NCBI RefSeq assembly: GCF_022846435.1
Contig: NZ_AP025627.1
Coordinates: 2,204,001-2,268,000, forward strand
Origin: Parageobacillus sp. KH3-4
GTDB lineage: Bacteria > Bacillota > Bacilli > Bacillales > Anoxybacillaceae
Direction of reading: 5' to 3'
Length of the DNA: 64,000 nucleotides
The notes below the pieces were generated by a model. The model ran no database searches, had not been told where the DNA came from, and was given only the letters and a program-made list of their open reading frames with translations. The position numbers were made by a program, and so were the translations under genes. Within the stretch, counting starts at the first letter, position 1; each line of letters begins with the position of its first letter. This document shows, in pieces, positions 46,165 to 55,268 of this stretch.

Positions 46165-46557
46165 TCATTGCAAATCTTTTTGCATAGCTAACTTTGTTGC
46201 TTTCAACGTTCCGGTCTCTACACCTCGACTGCGTATGAACTTCCCGTTGACGCAGCGATGGCTGATTCTTTCTTCCAGTGGTGTTCCTCCAATCAAATGT
46301 TGCCTGATAATCACCGGGGCATCTGCAGGGGTGACGTCCTTATACCAAATTCCTTCCGGATACACGATAATGACGCACGCGTCTTTGCATCTCCCGTTGC
46401 ACCGGGTCCGACTCGTATGAATCACATCATCCATCCCGGTGGCAGCAATTTCACTCCGGATCGCCTTCGTCACCTCTTCGCCGCCCTTGCGCATGCAACT
46501 GCTACCGTTGCATATGAAGACGTGATGCTTCATTCGCGATAAGTCCCAAGTCGCCAT
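46165..46557 (-). CDS. (2Fe-2S) ferredoxin domain protein
   Basis: 130-aa thioredoxin-fold ferredoxin. Cluster ligands are in CNGSSCMRKGG and CNGRCKDACVIIVYPEGIWY. The ATG at 46557 follows GGAGGAAAAGAAA. Proteins of this type (CbiW-like) accompany cobalt or corrin genes in bacilli. Between the Co/Ni permease and nitrile hydratase genes it may serve electron transfer or metal handling during cobalt-centre maturation. That role is inferred. Confidence 0.8.
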   Translation of the reverse strand: MATWDLSRMKHHVFICNGSSCMRKGGEEVTKAIRSEIAATGMDDVIHTSRTRCNGRCKDACVIIVYPEGIWYKDVTPADAPVIIRQHLIGGTPLEERISHRCVNGKFIRSRGVETGTLKATKLAMQKDLQ

Positions 46558-46697
46558 TTTCTTTTCCTCCACACACTAAGTTTTTTTGATGTAGGTGCCC
46601 TTGTTCATATTTACTATGCGACAGCCTCCACTATAAATTCGGTAAACAGCCTCCCCACTCCTTTTTGAAAGGAGCGAGGAGTTTAATATAGGAAGAT

Positions 46698-47036
46698 CTA
46701 GCAACTTTTTCTTATACCTTCTTTCAATTCTTTAGTGCGTTCATCTATTTGTTCTTTTGTTAATATACCATCCTTGATTAACAACTTTTCCAAAGCGGCC
46801 AGCCAACTTTCGTAGTAGGTTGGTCGTTCATTCTCAGGAAGGCTGTCCGCAACTGCAATTTCAGCTATTAATCCTTGTCGAAAGTCCTCCCAATCAAAGA
46901 ATTTTTTGTCATACAAATTGATTGTCATAGCAAAAATCCGGGCTTCCCACGGGGAATTAAAAACCGGCTCATTTTCTGTTCTCCTAGGTTCAGGTAGAAT
47001 CTCATCCGGTTTTATTTGAAGATTTGATTGAACCAT
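46698..47036 (-). CDS. Nitrile hydratase activator/accessory protein (P12K/P14K type)
   Basis: 112-aa protein resembling the N-terminal half of nitrile hydratase beta (PVFNSPWEARIFAMTINLYDKKFFDWEDFRQGL). Such small proteins act as self-subunit-swapping chaperones that deliver cobalt and oxidised cysteines to the alpha subunit. It lies 12 bp after the alpha gene. Confidence 0.88.
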   Translation of the reverse strand: MVQSNLQIKPDEILPEPRRTENEPVFNSPWEARIFAMTINLYDKKFFDWEDFRQGLIAEIAVADSLPENERPTYYESWLAALEKLLIKDGILTKEQIDERTKELKEGIRKSC

Positions 47037-47048
47037 TTTTGTCCCCCC

Positions 47049-47666
47049 TTATTTTTTAACAGGCGACTTTATCTTGGCCACACCGATCATAGAGTCACGC
47101 GTTACAAGTTTAGCCAGTTCCTCTTCCGACCACCCTTCAGTACCTGCAGGTCTTTCTGGAAGAACTAAATATCGAATTTCAGCACTGCTGTCCCAAACCC
47201 TAATTTCAACATCATCATCCAGTTCAAGCCCAAACTCTTTAAGTACAGTTCTTGGCTCTGAAACAATTCGAGCCCTGTATGAAGCACTTTTATACCATGA
47301 AGGAGGCAAGCCTAGGACAGGCCACGGATAGCAGGAACATAGCGTACAAACTACTACATTATGAACTTTAGGCGTATTTTCGACAACAACCATGTGCTCC
47401 CCCTGCAACCCTAAAAAGCCAAGCTCTGCAATAGCCGAAGTCCCATCCCGAAGCAATCTTTCTTTGTAATCAGGATCAACCCAAGCTTTTGCAACAACTT
47501 TTGCCCCATTCATAGGCCCAATATCATTTTCATAGGCTTCAATAATCGCATCAAGGGCATCAGTGGAGACCAATCCAGATTCGATCAACAGCGATTCCAA
47601 AGCCTTTGTCCGAGTTTGAGCAGGCTTTTCAGGCAGAACGTTGTGATGAACTTTTTGTACACTCAT
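47049..47666 (-). CDS. nthA: Cobalt-type nitrile hydratase, alpha subunit
   Basis: 205-aa metal-binding subunit. The claw motif [21 protein letters not shown] (C107, C110, S111, C112) has Thr in the position that marks cobalt enzymes; iron enzymes have Ser. REPRT-type segment [13 protein letters not shown] and [17 protein letters not shown] are standard. It lies 13 bp after beta; order beta-alpha-activator is typical of cobalt nitrile hydratases. Confidence 0.95.
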   Translation of the reverse strand: MSVQKVHHNVLPEKPAQTRTKALESLLIESGLVSTDALDAIIEAYENDIGPMNGAKVVAKAWVDPDYKERLLRDGTSAIAELGFLGLQGEHMVVVENTPKVHNVVVCTLCSCYPWPVLGLPPSWYKSASYRARIVSEPRTVLKEFGLELDDDVEIRVWDSSAEIRYLVLPERPAGTEGWSEEELAKLVTRDSMIGVAKIKSPVKK

Positions 47667-47679
47667 GATTTTTCCTCCT

Positions 47680-48360
47680 TTACGCGTGAGTTAGATAGCT
47701 ATCCCATAAGTCGAGATTTAGACTATCTTTTTCGTGAGCCTCGCCTCCCCACAGTTCTCTTGCTTCAAAGCGCACATTGTAAAGCGGTTGCGGAGCCTCG
47801 CCATCACCATGAGCGTTAGAGTCTGGGAAAACATGATTCCCATGAAGAAGTTCTACAACTCCTACTTTCCCCATGACATATTGAGGACATCTAGTATGCT
47901 TGTTTGTATAAAAGTGTTTTACCCTCACTCTATCTCCAGGACGAAACCGCGGAGATACAGTGCTTTCTCTCCGTTCGGATGATATTTTCGTGCCATAGAT
48001 CACTTCGGATAACAAAGACTCTTTTAACTCAGGCTTTTCGCTGACAGGTACACTCATGCCATATTCTATTTCCCTAATTCTCTTTCTATACTGTTCACTG
48101 TTAATGATATTTTTCTCGGCCAATACGGTTTCTAGTGAAGCAAGCCAATGTTCATAATAGCTTGAAGTAAGGTAATAAACATATCCCATCCGTTCTATAC
48201 CATGCCTAAATTCATCCCAGTTGATTACTCCTTGTCCAAGTAAAGCAAAATGCATCGCCAGTACTTTTGCTTCCCATTCTTCATGAAAAAGAGGTTCTTG
48301 ATCATGTTTAATGATTGGGCCAAAATCACGTTTTCCACCTAAATCATGAGGACCGTTCAT
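47680..48360 (-). CDS. nthB: Nitrile hydratase, beta subunit
   Basis: 226 aa. Start at 48360 ([16 protein letters not shown]) after GGAGG; the ATG-like start at 48375 lies inside the ribosome site. The SH3-like C-terminal domain has [19 protein letters not shown] and [22 protein letters not shown]. First gene of the nitrile hydratase operon. Confidence 0.94.
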   Translation of the reverse strand: MNGPHDLGGKRDFGPIIKHDQEPLFHEEWEAKVLAMHFALLGQGVINWDEFRHGIERMGYVYYLTSSYYEHWLASLETVLAEKNIINSEQYRKRIREIEYGMSVPVSEKPELKESLLSEVIYGTKISSERRESTVSPRFRPGDRVRVKHFYTNKHTRCPQYVMGKVGVVELLHGNHVFPDSNAHGDGEAPQPLYNVRFEARELWGGEAHEKDSLNLDLWDSYLTHA

Positions 48361-48615
48361 ACCATTCACCTCCACAGACTAGGTATTAATTTAATGTGTA
48401 CATAAAAGCCAACACTATTTTAACTTCATTGCTCCCCTCCCTTGTCACCACCTCCTTTCATTTTTTAAAAATAATATAAATATTTATAATATTTAAAAAA
48501 TAGAAATGACACCTTAAACATAATTTACATCTTTATGTGTTATATTTTATTACATATTTATGCAAAATAAATGTAACATAAATTTGATTTATGTAACTTT
48601 TTCTGTCCTAAATAC

Positions 48616-48645
48616 ATATTAATTTGATCATAATCATGTTGTCAA
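48616..48645 (-). promoter_or_regulatory. Sigma-A promoter of the nitrile hydratase operon
   Basis: On the minus strand: TTGACA, 18 bp, TAATAT, about 255 bp before the beta gene, leaving a long A+T-rich leader. The conserved element at 48714-48738 lies about 70 bp upstream of the -35. Confidence 0.6.
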
Positions 48646-48713
48646 TAGAAAATTTCGATTTTTTTCAATATTCTTTGTAATAAAACTTAACATTTAAATT
48701 TTTTCTTGATTTC

Positions 48714-48738
48714 TGACGGATAACTATCGCCGATCTAT
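48714..48738. promoter_or_regulatory. Conserved 25-bp element, copy 2 (upstream of nitrile hydratase promoter)
   Basis: TGACGGATAACTATCGCCGA followed by TCTAT. The second block GTTAGAACAACA is at 48772-48783. Position relative to the promoter fits an activator site shared with the cobalt permease gene. The rest of 48361-48939 shows no gene. Confidence 0.55.
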
Positions 48739-48939
48739 CTCTAAACCATATTTTTTTACAAATTACAGACGGTTAGAACAACAGATTATACAAATTTAAC
48801 TAAGAACTATTTCAGCAAATCCTCTTTTACTCCTACCAAGCTCTAACTATGGCTTTAATTCGAACTGCTTTTCTGGAGAATGGAAAACAAAAACGAACCG
48901 TTCCGAGAAACTCTTCTCTCTTCTCATCTAATTAAACGG

Positions 48940-49076
48940 GAATCGGCCGCCTTCTCTCAAAGCGATCGTGAAAGGTTGCACCAAATAATGACATTCAAGG
49001 GGCTGCTCCCGAACTTTTGGGATTGAGCCCCTCTTTCATTTTATTGGCAAAAGACAATTACACGCACATCCTTCGG
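48940..49076. repeat. Direct repeat downstream of the radical SAM cassette (copy B)
   Basis: About 137 bp similar throughout to 50899-51026 in the same orientation. Shared blocks: GAATC-GGCC-CCTTC, the hairpin AAGGGGCTG...CCC...GGG...AGCCCCT, and GGCAAAAGA followed by ACATC. The hairpin (48997-49030) with TCTTTCATTTT looks like a plus-strand terminator. Confidence 0.6.
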
Positions 49077-49161
49077 AAAAAGCGACAGTTTGGCAACTCC
49101 ATTCTCTCTGGTGAGGGGGAGAAATCGACAAGTGATAGAAATTATACTAAGCTTAAATACA

Positions 49162-49248
49162 TTATTTTAAATTGCCCGGAACAGATTTAGAAAGTCTGCC
49201 TGAGTTAGACGCTGTGACTGGAGAAACAGCAGGACGCAAAATCCGCAT
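49162..49248 (-). CDS. 28-aa peptide gene downstream of the radical SAM gene (candidate precursor)
   Basis: A short ORF below usual cut-offs. The ATG at 49248 follows GGGAGGAGGTGAATGAT, the best ribosome site in this part of the window, so translation is very likely. The peptide starts MRILRPAVSPVT and ends SKSVPGNLK; it is basic, rich in Ser/Val/Pro and has no Cys or Trp. It lies 73 bp after the radical SAM stop on the same strand. It is a plausible substrate of that enzyme, but precursor status is inference; it could instead be a leader peptide or a truncated gene start. Confidence 0.5.
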   Translation of the reverse strand: MRILRPAVSPVTASNSGRLSKSVPGNLK

Positions 49249-49321
49249 ATCATTCACCTCCTCCCATTATTGTGAAATGTGCTCTCGCCAATCATTAAAA
49301 CGCTTTGCCCCAATCAGCGCG

Positions 49322-50659
49322 TCACTGTTGCTTTATTTTAGATTGTTGGGCATGAATTAGGCGCAACACTTGCTTAATTTTTCGTTTTTCATAAGGGCAA
49401 GGGCGCTTTCCTTTACGTATGCGATACATTGGACAATGGTTCCCTTGACATGCAGGACGAAAAAAACAAGCTTGGCAATGTTCGTCTTGTTCTTCTCCTG
49501 ACGTGACCCATAAAGCTAATTTATCAAAATCAACTTCCATCGTTCCATCGTCATGAAGCCGTCCAACATGGTTATATTCCTCGTGAAGGAAACAAGTACA
49601 TTTATACACTTGACCATTGGCGCCAATGACAAACGAATGTGGCTTAGCTGCATAACAAACTGCCCCAGTAGGCATTAACATCGATTCAATGATCGAACTC
49701 ATATTTAACCCACGATGAATGCCCATTTCTGTAAACTCCCATATTTTTGTCTCTGCTGTACGATGGTCGCATATCGGTAAATCTTCATCGTTCGCGCCGC
49801 CCCATTTTCCAACAGGGCGACAAAAAATTTGAAAGCGCGAGTCTCCCGCGAAATAACCGGCCAACTCTTCTAAAAAACGCGGAATGTGTGAAAGGTTGCC
49901 TTCATCAAAATTAATGCGAATGTAAATTTCAAAAGAATCATCTAATGTCTGTATATCGAGCAAATGGTTTATGATCGTCTCATACGTAGGTCCTCGGTTC
50001 GCAAGAGCCCGGCGTGCATCGTGCACGTCTTTGCTTCCGTCAAGTGTCACCATAAAGCGATTCACTTTATATTTCAATAAATTTTGGAATGTTTGTTTCG
50101 ATAAAAAATAGCCGTTCGTGGACATTTCCGCTTGATAGGTTACGCCATGTCGATCGGTCCATTCTACGATCGCTTCGCTTAATTCTTCGATAATGTCATA
50201 CGCTAATAACGGTTCTCCGCCAAACCAACTGACAGTAAGATGCTCCAGTCTAGGGATTTTATTTTTTAAAAAATGTTTTAGCCCATTAACAACATTGCGG
50301 CGCATTTTTCCACGCGAAAAATCTTGATAACAGTATGTACAGCGAAAATTACATGCTTCTGTCGGAAGCACAATAAGGTGCATCACATCCGTTCGATGTA
50401 AAGTTTGGTGCAAAAATTGGGCACGTTTTTCCTCGTTTGCTTGCTCCGGAACAAGAAACCCGCATTCGACAAGCGTTTTTTCGATAGGCAATAATTCTCG
50501 GTCGATGCCGCTCCGCTTTAATGCTTGCAGCACAACTTTTTTCTCTTCCGCTGTCACAACAACGATCGCGCCTGTGTAACTATTGTAAAGAATGAGTTCT
50601 CCGCTTTCTGTTTGTGAAATCGCATTAAATCGAGATGGAAACCATTTCATATTGCTCAT
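49322..50659 (-). CDS. Radical SAM/SPASM peptide-maturase-like protein
   Basis: 445 aa. N-terminal ~85 residues form a small winged-helix-like or RRE-like region. The radical SAM core has EACNFRCTYCY (C103, C107, C110) and VSWFGGEPLLAYD; the C-terminal SPASM domain has many Cys (VCYAAK, YKCTCFLH, CQACFFRPACQGNHCP, CPY) for two auxiliary 4Fe-4S clusters. This architecture is that of sactipeptide/ranthipeptide and related maturases or anaerobic sulfatase-maturase-like enzymes. No sulfatase is near. A 28-codon ORF follows, and direct repeats flank both. Confidence 0.88.
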   Translation of the reverse strand: MSNMKWFPSRFNAISQTESGELILYNSYTGAIVVVTAEEKKVVLQALKRSGIDRELLPIEKTLVECGFLVPEQANEEKRAQFLHQTLHRTDVMHLIVLPTEACNFRCTYCYQDFSRGKMRRNVVNGLKHFLKNKIPRLEHLTVSWFGGEPLLAYDIIEELSEAIVEWTDRHGVTYQAEMSTNGYFLSKQTFQNLLKYKVNRFMVTLDGSKDVHDARRALANRGPTYETIINHLLDIQTLDDSFEIYIRINFDEGNLSHIPRFLEELAGYFAGDSRFQIFCRPVGKWGGANDEDLPICDHRTAETKIWEFTEMGIHRGLNMSSIIESMLMPTGAVCYAAKPHSFVIGANGQVYKCTCFLHEEYNHVGRLHDDGTMEVDFDKLALWVTSGEEQDEHCQACFFRPACQGNHCPMYRIRKGKRPCPYEKRKIKQVLRLIHAQQSKIKQQ

Positions 50660-50898
50660 TGTTCTACACCCTTTTTGTAAAATTCATATAAAGAAATAAA
50701 CCTTTTGTCTGTTACATATATCACAATAGTAAATTTGACCATTATGGCCGTATGCAACGCCGCTAAATTTTAGTGTAAGAAAATAAACGGGTATAGACTC
50801 ATTATGTTTTTGAATGTTATATGAATATTTTTCTAAAAAAATTTGACAGCAAACAAATGAAATGGAGAGCAACAATATACTCCATTTCGTTACAGAGA

Positions 50899-51026
50899 GA
50901 ATCTGGCCACCTTCGCACCGAAGAGACCATGAAGGTTCGCCCCAAACAATAAGGGGCTGCCCCCGAACGTTTGGGATGCAGCCCCTTCATTCACCAGCAA
51001 AAGAAGCATTACATATACATCTTTCC
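50899..51026. repeat. Direct repeat upstream of the radical SAM cassette (copy A)
   Basis: Partner of 48940-49076. Contains the hairpin AAGGGGCTGCCCCC/GGG-ATGCAGCCCCTT at 50951-50986. The gap 50660-50898 holds an A+T-rich upstream region of the radical SAM gene and no supported gene. Confidence 0.6.
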
Positions 51027-51039
51027 AAGAAATCATATT

Positions 51040-51396
51040 TTACGGAACCAGTTTCAAATCCACCCAGTACGGATGTGCCTCAAGACGCCGCTCCATGTCA
51101 CAGAACGCTTCGAGATAGGCAGCGCAGTTTACTGCAAGCGCCGCCTCCTTCTCCCTAGCCTTGAAAGCCATTATCCCATTAAAACCGATCTTTTTCAGCT
51201 GCTTAAACAGCGCGGAATCATCGACGGGTTCGCCCTCGTCCAATGACTCAATCGTCGCAACGTTTCCAAAACCACACCGATTCCGACGGCTCTCGGAGAT
51301 GTTCACCTGCTTCCAATACGGCGCCACCGCTTCTAACGTACCGGAAAGATTTGTCCCATCGGCAGCGCACCAGTAGAAGCCGCAAAACGCGATCCC
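51040..51396 (-). pseudogene. C-terminal fragment of a TIM-barrel (isomerase-like) protein
   Basis: 119 open codons on the minus strand (FCGFYWCAADGTNLSG near the beginning, LFKQLKKIGFNGIMAFKARE, ending YWVDLKLVP). A stop codon precedes the frame at 51397 and there is no suitable start with a ribosome site. It looks like the end of a sugar phosphate isomerase/epimerase-type protein, but the family call is weak. Confidence 0.45.
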
Positions 51397-51515
51397 TTAA
51401 AGATTTGTGAAAATAAAACCTATTTTCGTTGTTCACCGATCCCACTTGCTTCCCATTCTTTCAGCGTGTTTGGACGGATTGCGCGCGCCTTGATATTTTT
51501 CCACACTTCAGCCTC

Positions 51516-51887
51516 TCATGCTGTATGTTCTCGATCTGTTTTAAAAGAAGGGTGATCGTCATTCTTTTTTTCACTTTCATTTGCAACTTGCCTTATTGCT
51601 TTTAATTTGGCGGACAGTTCCATAAACCAGTTTTTATCCTTGGTTTGTAAAGCAATATCAATTAACGCCTTAATTTGTTCCTCGTCCTCAAAGGTCGATA
51701 TAGGGAGTTTTTTCACCCAATGCTTTAGCGTTTCAACGGTCTTTCCAACAATTTCTTTATTATCAGAATCCATCACTTTTATTTTGACGGTTTCTTGTAG
51801 TGCATTTGCTGTTTCAATATAGCCGTATATCAATTCCCCGTTTTTCGTTTTTCCTTTTACCCAATCCCCTACTTCTACTCTATCCAT
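51516..51887 (-). CDS. IDEAL-domain-like small protein
   Basis: 123 aa. An N-terminal SH3-like region (VEVGDWVKGKTKNGELIYGYIE) is followed by a short helical motif EQIKALIDIALQTKDKNWFMELSAKL that resembles the IDEAL domain of Bacillus proteins. Start at 51887 (MDRVEVGDW), with GGTGGTGA upstream. Cytoplasmic; function unknown. Confidence 0.65.
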   Translation of the reverse strand: MDRVEVGDWVKGKTKNGELIYGYIETANALQETVKIKVMDSDNKEIVGKTVETLKHWVKKLPISTFEDEEQIKALIDIALQTKDKNWFMELSAKLKAIRQVANESEKKNDDHPSFKTDREHTA

Positions 51888-52224
51888 CGAATTCACCACC
51901 ACTTAAAGTGTTTATTAAAAAATTACAACAAAGTGCGCAACAATAAATAGCTCTTCTTCTGTAAAAAAAATTATTACATTTTATTTAAAGAAAATCAAAC
52001 AATATCTATCATTTGTTTTAAACTAAGTCATTGAGCAGCTTTTTATCTCCACGTGTCCGCAAGCATTTTCTTCCATTATCCCTCCCTGATTTTTTGCGCC
52101 ATTACCTAACGTTTTTTAATTGAATGTTAAAGCCGAGCTGGCGAGAAGCGAACCAATGCCGCTTCTGTCCCGGCTTAGCAGGCCCGATCTTTCCGATTGC
52201 CTTTTTATCGTTTAAAACAGTCAC

Positions 52225-52365
52225 CTTTCGATGAAGTTCCAGAATTGCTGGAAAAAGAAACGGCAAACTGTTGTTTTATTTTCCAGAGATCCAAGTTTGC
52301 TGGACCAAGAATAGGATTTTCCCAAATAATTAAGGCTTGGCCACCTTTTCAGCGATTTCTGCAAA
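52225..52365. repeat. Degenerate intergenic repeat, copy 2
   Basis: Partner of 8500-8615. A 60-codon open frame here (52197-52379, plus) is not preserved in the other copy and has no ribosome site. The surrounding gap 51888-52371 contains no other supported feature. Confidence 0.4.
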
Positions 52366-52371
52366 CATTGA

Positions 52372-52428
52372 AAAAATAAAGGAATCCGGCCAAAGATGCG
52401 TATTCTAAAGCGGGATCCCTTTATTTTT
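52372..52428 (-). terminator. Bidirectional hairpin after the DUF1445 gene
   Basis: AAATAAAGG-ATCC pairs with GGAT-CCTTTATTT, with A/T-runs on both sides. It lies 12 bp past the hydro-lyase stop. Confidence 0.65.
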
Positions 52429-52439
52429 CGTCCAATTCA

Positions 52440-53231
52440 TTATAGAACGCCAAACTGTTCATCGCGTAAATCAGTAATAAACATATGGCCGGGGGCATGG
52501 GTGATCATTAATTCCGGCTTTACTTGCATCGCCACTGCCTGTGGCGTCACGCCACACGCCCAAAACACCGGAACTTCCCCCTCTTTTATCGGAACAGGGT
52601 CACCAAAATCCGGTTTTTGAAGATCTTGAATGCCAATGGATTCCGGATTCCCAATATGGACAGGAGCCCCATGAACAGCTGGGAAGCGGCTCGTTACTTG
52701 AACGGCCCGCACGACATCCTTTTCCAGAATCGGACGCATGCTGACAACCATAGGCCCTTCGAAGCGCCCAGCCTTGACACAAGGAATGTTCGTTCTATAC
52801 ATCGGTACATTGGTACCGCATTCAATATGGCGAACCGGAATTCCGTTATCCAGCAAAGCTTTCTCGAAAGTAAAACTGCATCCAATCAAGAAGGCGACCA
52901 TATCATCTTCCCAATAAGAAATAATGTTATCGACTTCCTCCACTAATTCTCCATTTCGATAAATTCGGTATTTCGGAAGATCTGTCCGCAAATCGGCATC
53001 AGGTGCAACGAGCCGTGGAACCGGAGACCCTGGTTCTGTCACATCGATCACCGGACATGGCTTAGGATTGCGCTGACAAAATAATAAAAATTCAAAAGCC
53101 AATTCTTTTTTTAAAATGACTAAATTCGCCTGAGTAAAGCCGTTAGCAAGACCGGATGTAGGCTTTCTCCATTCATTTCTGCGAATATATTCCCGGACTT
53201 TAGATGGATGCGCAGTCGATAATTCTTTCAT
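52440..53231 (-). CDS. Putative hydro-lyase, DUF1445/YcsI family
   Basis: 263 aa. The family stretch [20 protein letters not shown], with [31 protein letters not shown] and [17 protein letters not shown], is typical of YcsI/D-glutamate-cyclase-like proteins. Start at 53231 after GGGGGAAGAAAG. Members are tied to 5-oxoproline and D-glutamate metabolism; here it stands alone. The gap 53232-53685 upstream shows nothing supported. Confidence 0.85.
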   Translation of the reverse strand: MKELSTAHPSKVREYIRRNEWRKPTSGLANGFTQANLVILKKELAFEFLLFCQRNPKPCPVIDVTEPGSPVPRLVAPDADLRTDLPKYRIYRNGELVEEVDNIISYWEDDMVAFLIGCSFTFEKALLDNGIPVRHIECGTNVPMYRTNIPCVKAGRFEGPMVVSMRPILEKDVVRAVQVTSRFPAVHGAPVHIGNPESIGIQDLQKPDFGDPVPIKEGEVPVFWACGVTPQAVAMQVKPELMITHAPGHMFITDLRDEQFGVL

Positions 53232-53685
53232 TCTTTCTTCCCCCTTCATGCAGGAAACATTATCAGCAGGCTAAACAATTATAATACTATTTAAAATTGA
53301 AATTATTTTCTTAATTTTGTATAGACTTTGAAAAATTGGCCAGTCTCCCGAATTCATCCTCTACTTTTGCCGAAAAATAAGAAGTTTTTACCTGAATGCC
53401 GAGTTGCATTTTCGCGCAAATATACCAACAAAATTCCTTTCTCACCGGCAGAGTCCCCTTCCATGTCAGTTCCCTCATTCATCTATTGACCGCTTTTCAT
53501 GCATTAACCACCGCGAATTGCTTCTGAAGCCGACCTAAGTTTTTTGGCGCAAGCGCAACAATAAACAGAAACTGACGCCGATTTTCATTTTAGCGTCCGC
53601 TTCTTCAGCCTTCTCTATCATTATTGTATTGCACATATCGTTTCTATGTAAGCTTATTAATCTGAAAGTTTGCTATGTACGCCAG

Positions 53686-54300
53686 CTATTTTTTCAAGAC
53701 AAGCTTTCGATACATGCCGCGCATCATTATATCGGAATCTTCAATTACACAGCATTCATGTTTGATTGCCTTATAAACCTTTTCAAATGAAACGCCTATG
53801 TCCGTCCCCAACAGCTTGATGACAGGGCGAATAATTTTTTTCGCAACTGAAAGTTTTTTGTGTTTAGGCGCAAATTTGTCGAATATAATGATTGTTCCTC
53901 CTTTTTTTACTACCCTTGCCATCTCTAATATTGCTTTTTCCGGATTTGGCACAACACTGACAATTAAACTCGCGACAATCATATCAAACGAACAATCTGG
54001 AAAAGATAAAGATTGGGCATCCATCTGCATAAATTCAATATTGGGATATTTTCTTTTGGCTTTTTTCAGCATTTCGATAGAGTAATCCACCGCGACGACC
54101 TTTATCTTATCTAACGGAAAAAACGCTAAATCAGCCCCAGTGCCCACACCGACAAAAAGCACCCTGCTCCCCTCTGCCACATTCACTTGCGCAAATACCC
54201 TTTTTCTTGCTGAATAAAACAAGCCTCGATTGAAAAAGAAATCATAAACAGGCGCCCAACATTTATAAATAAAAGCATTCCATCTGTTATTCAACCCCAT
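53686..54300 (-). CDS. Class I SAM-dependent methyltransferase
   Basis: 204 aa. Motif I RVLFVGVGTGADLAFFP, then KVVAVDYSIEMLKKAK and FDMIVASLIVSVVPNPEKAI. An N-terminal amphipathic stretch (YDFFFNRGLFYSARKRVF) recalls phospholipid/UbiE-type methyltransferases. The ATG at 54300 has GAGAGG 8 nt upstream. Substrate unknown, possibly a lipid. Confidence 0.83.
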   Translation of the reverse strand: MGLNNRWNAFIYKCWAPVYDFFFNRGLFYSARKRVFAQVNVAEGSRVLFVGVGTGADLAFFPLDKIKVVAVDYSIEMLKKAKRKYPNIEFMQMDAQSLSFPDCSFDMIVASLIVSVVPNPEKAILEMARVVKKGGTIIIFDKFAPKHKKLSVAKKIIRPVIKLLGTDIGVSFEKVYKAIKHECCVIEDSDIMMRGMYRKLVLKK

Positions 54301-54427
54301 CACCATTACCTCTCTAAACTAAGAAAATTCCCGCATTTTTCTCTTCAGCTCTGAATCATCTTCAATTGCCGTAGCATGTCAATCCCCTTTGATACCATAT
54401 TATTTCACATGTGAAACCCCTCCTATT

Positions 54428-54874
54428 CTATGATGAAACACTGCCTCGGTAAATAAAGAACAGAGCAGCCAGCATAAACACCAGGCCCAGCAAACGGTTG
54501 ACGTTCATCGGAATTTTTTGCGCGCCGAACAAGCCAAAATGGTCAATGATAATGCTAATGACGATTTGACCAATGATTGCCGCAAAAATGGTTAAAGCCA
54601 CCCCTACGTTCGGCACAGAAAGAATGACAAAAGTCACAAAAAAAGCCCCTAGCAAGCCGCCAAGCAAATTCCACTTAGGCACTTGAAACACATAGGTGAT
54701 TTGTCCCTTTCCAAAAAATAAGACCAAAAATGTTAAAAAAAGCGTTCCGATAAAAAAGGAAGTAAATGCTCCTTCAACGCTGCCGATTTTTTTACCGAGG
54801 CTTCCGTTGATAGGCGCCTGAATTCCTGCCATCATTCCGCCCAACAAGGCTAAAAGGATGTACAAAAATTTCAT
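54428..54874 (-). CDS. YdcZ-family (DUF606) DMT-type transporter
   Basis: 148 aa, five hydrophobic segments, with GIQAPINGSLGKKIGSVEGAF and PNVGVALTIFAAIIGQI as family motifs. Short transporters of this type work as dimers. GGAGGCGG precedes the ATG. Substrate unknown. Confidence 0.82.
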   Translation of the reverse strand: MKFLYILLALLGGMMAGIQAPINGSLGKKIGSVEGAFTSFFIGTLFLTFLVLFFGKGQITYVFQVPKWNLLGGLLGAFFVTFVILSVPNVGVALTIFAAIIGQIVISIIIDHFGLFGAQKIPMNVNRLLGLVFMLAALFFIYRGSVSS

Positions 54875-55219
54875 TTTACCGCCTCCTAATGAAGTGATTC
54901 ATTACAATCCTATCATATTCTCATTGCAAAAATTATAAAAAAAGAGGATGAAATTAAAATTTTTGCCACACATCTGCTAAACATCATAAAGGCCGTTTAG
55001 AAAAGCGATCGCACCCTAATATTATAAAAAATTTCTCCCCTCCCGTTCAGTGAACTTGAATTACGAGAAAATAGAATCGCTTTTGTCGTTTTCTTTTTAC
55101 GCAATTTCCTAGAGGTAATCTGAAAAAAATTGCCTACAAAAGGTGCTGGCGCTACAGGACTGAAAAAATAGGTGAAACAATGGTCATTTGTCCGAATATT
55201 CTTCTTATATTTATCATTT

Positions 55220-55247
55220 ACTACAATAGATGCGAAAGCATAAATTA
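55220..55247 (+). promoter_or_regulatory. Sigma-K-like promoter
   Basis: AC, 17 bp, CATAAATTA matches the late mother-cell consensus (AC-N16/17-CATANNNTA). It lies 22 bp before the ATG at 55269, supporting a spore-coat role for the gene. The preceding gap 54875-55219 shows nothing else. Confidence 0.5.
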
Positions 55248-55268
55248 TCGGAAAGGAAGCGATGTATA

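Noticed and set aside
49172-49360. 62-codon plus-strand open frame
   Set aside because: Antisense to the 28-codon ORF and the end of the radical SAM gene; no ribosome site.
50684-50875. 63-codon ORF with four Cys directly upstream of the radical SAM gene, possible precursor peptide
   Set aside because: No ribosome site at its start, random-looking first half and A+T-rich leader character. The downstream 28-codon ORF has far better start signals. The tail YYCDICNRQ leaves slight doubt.
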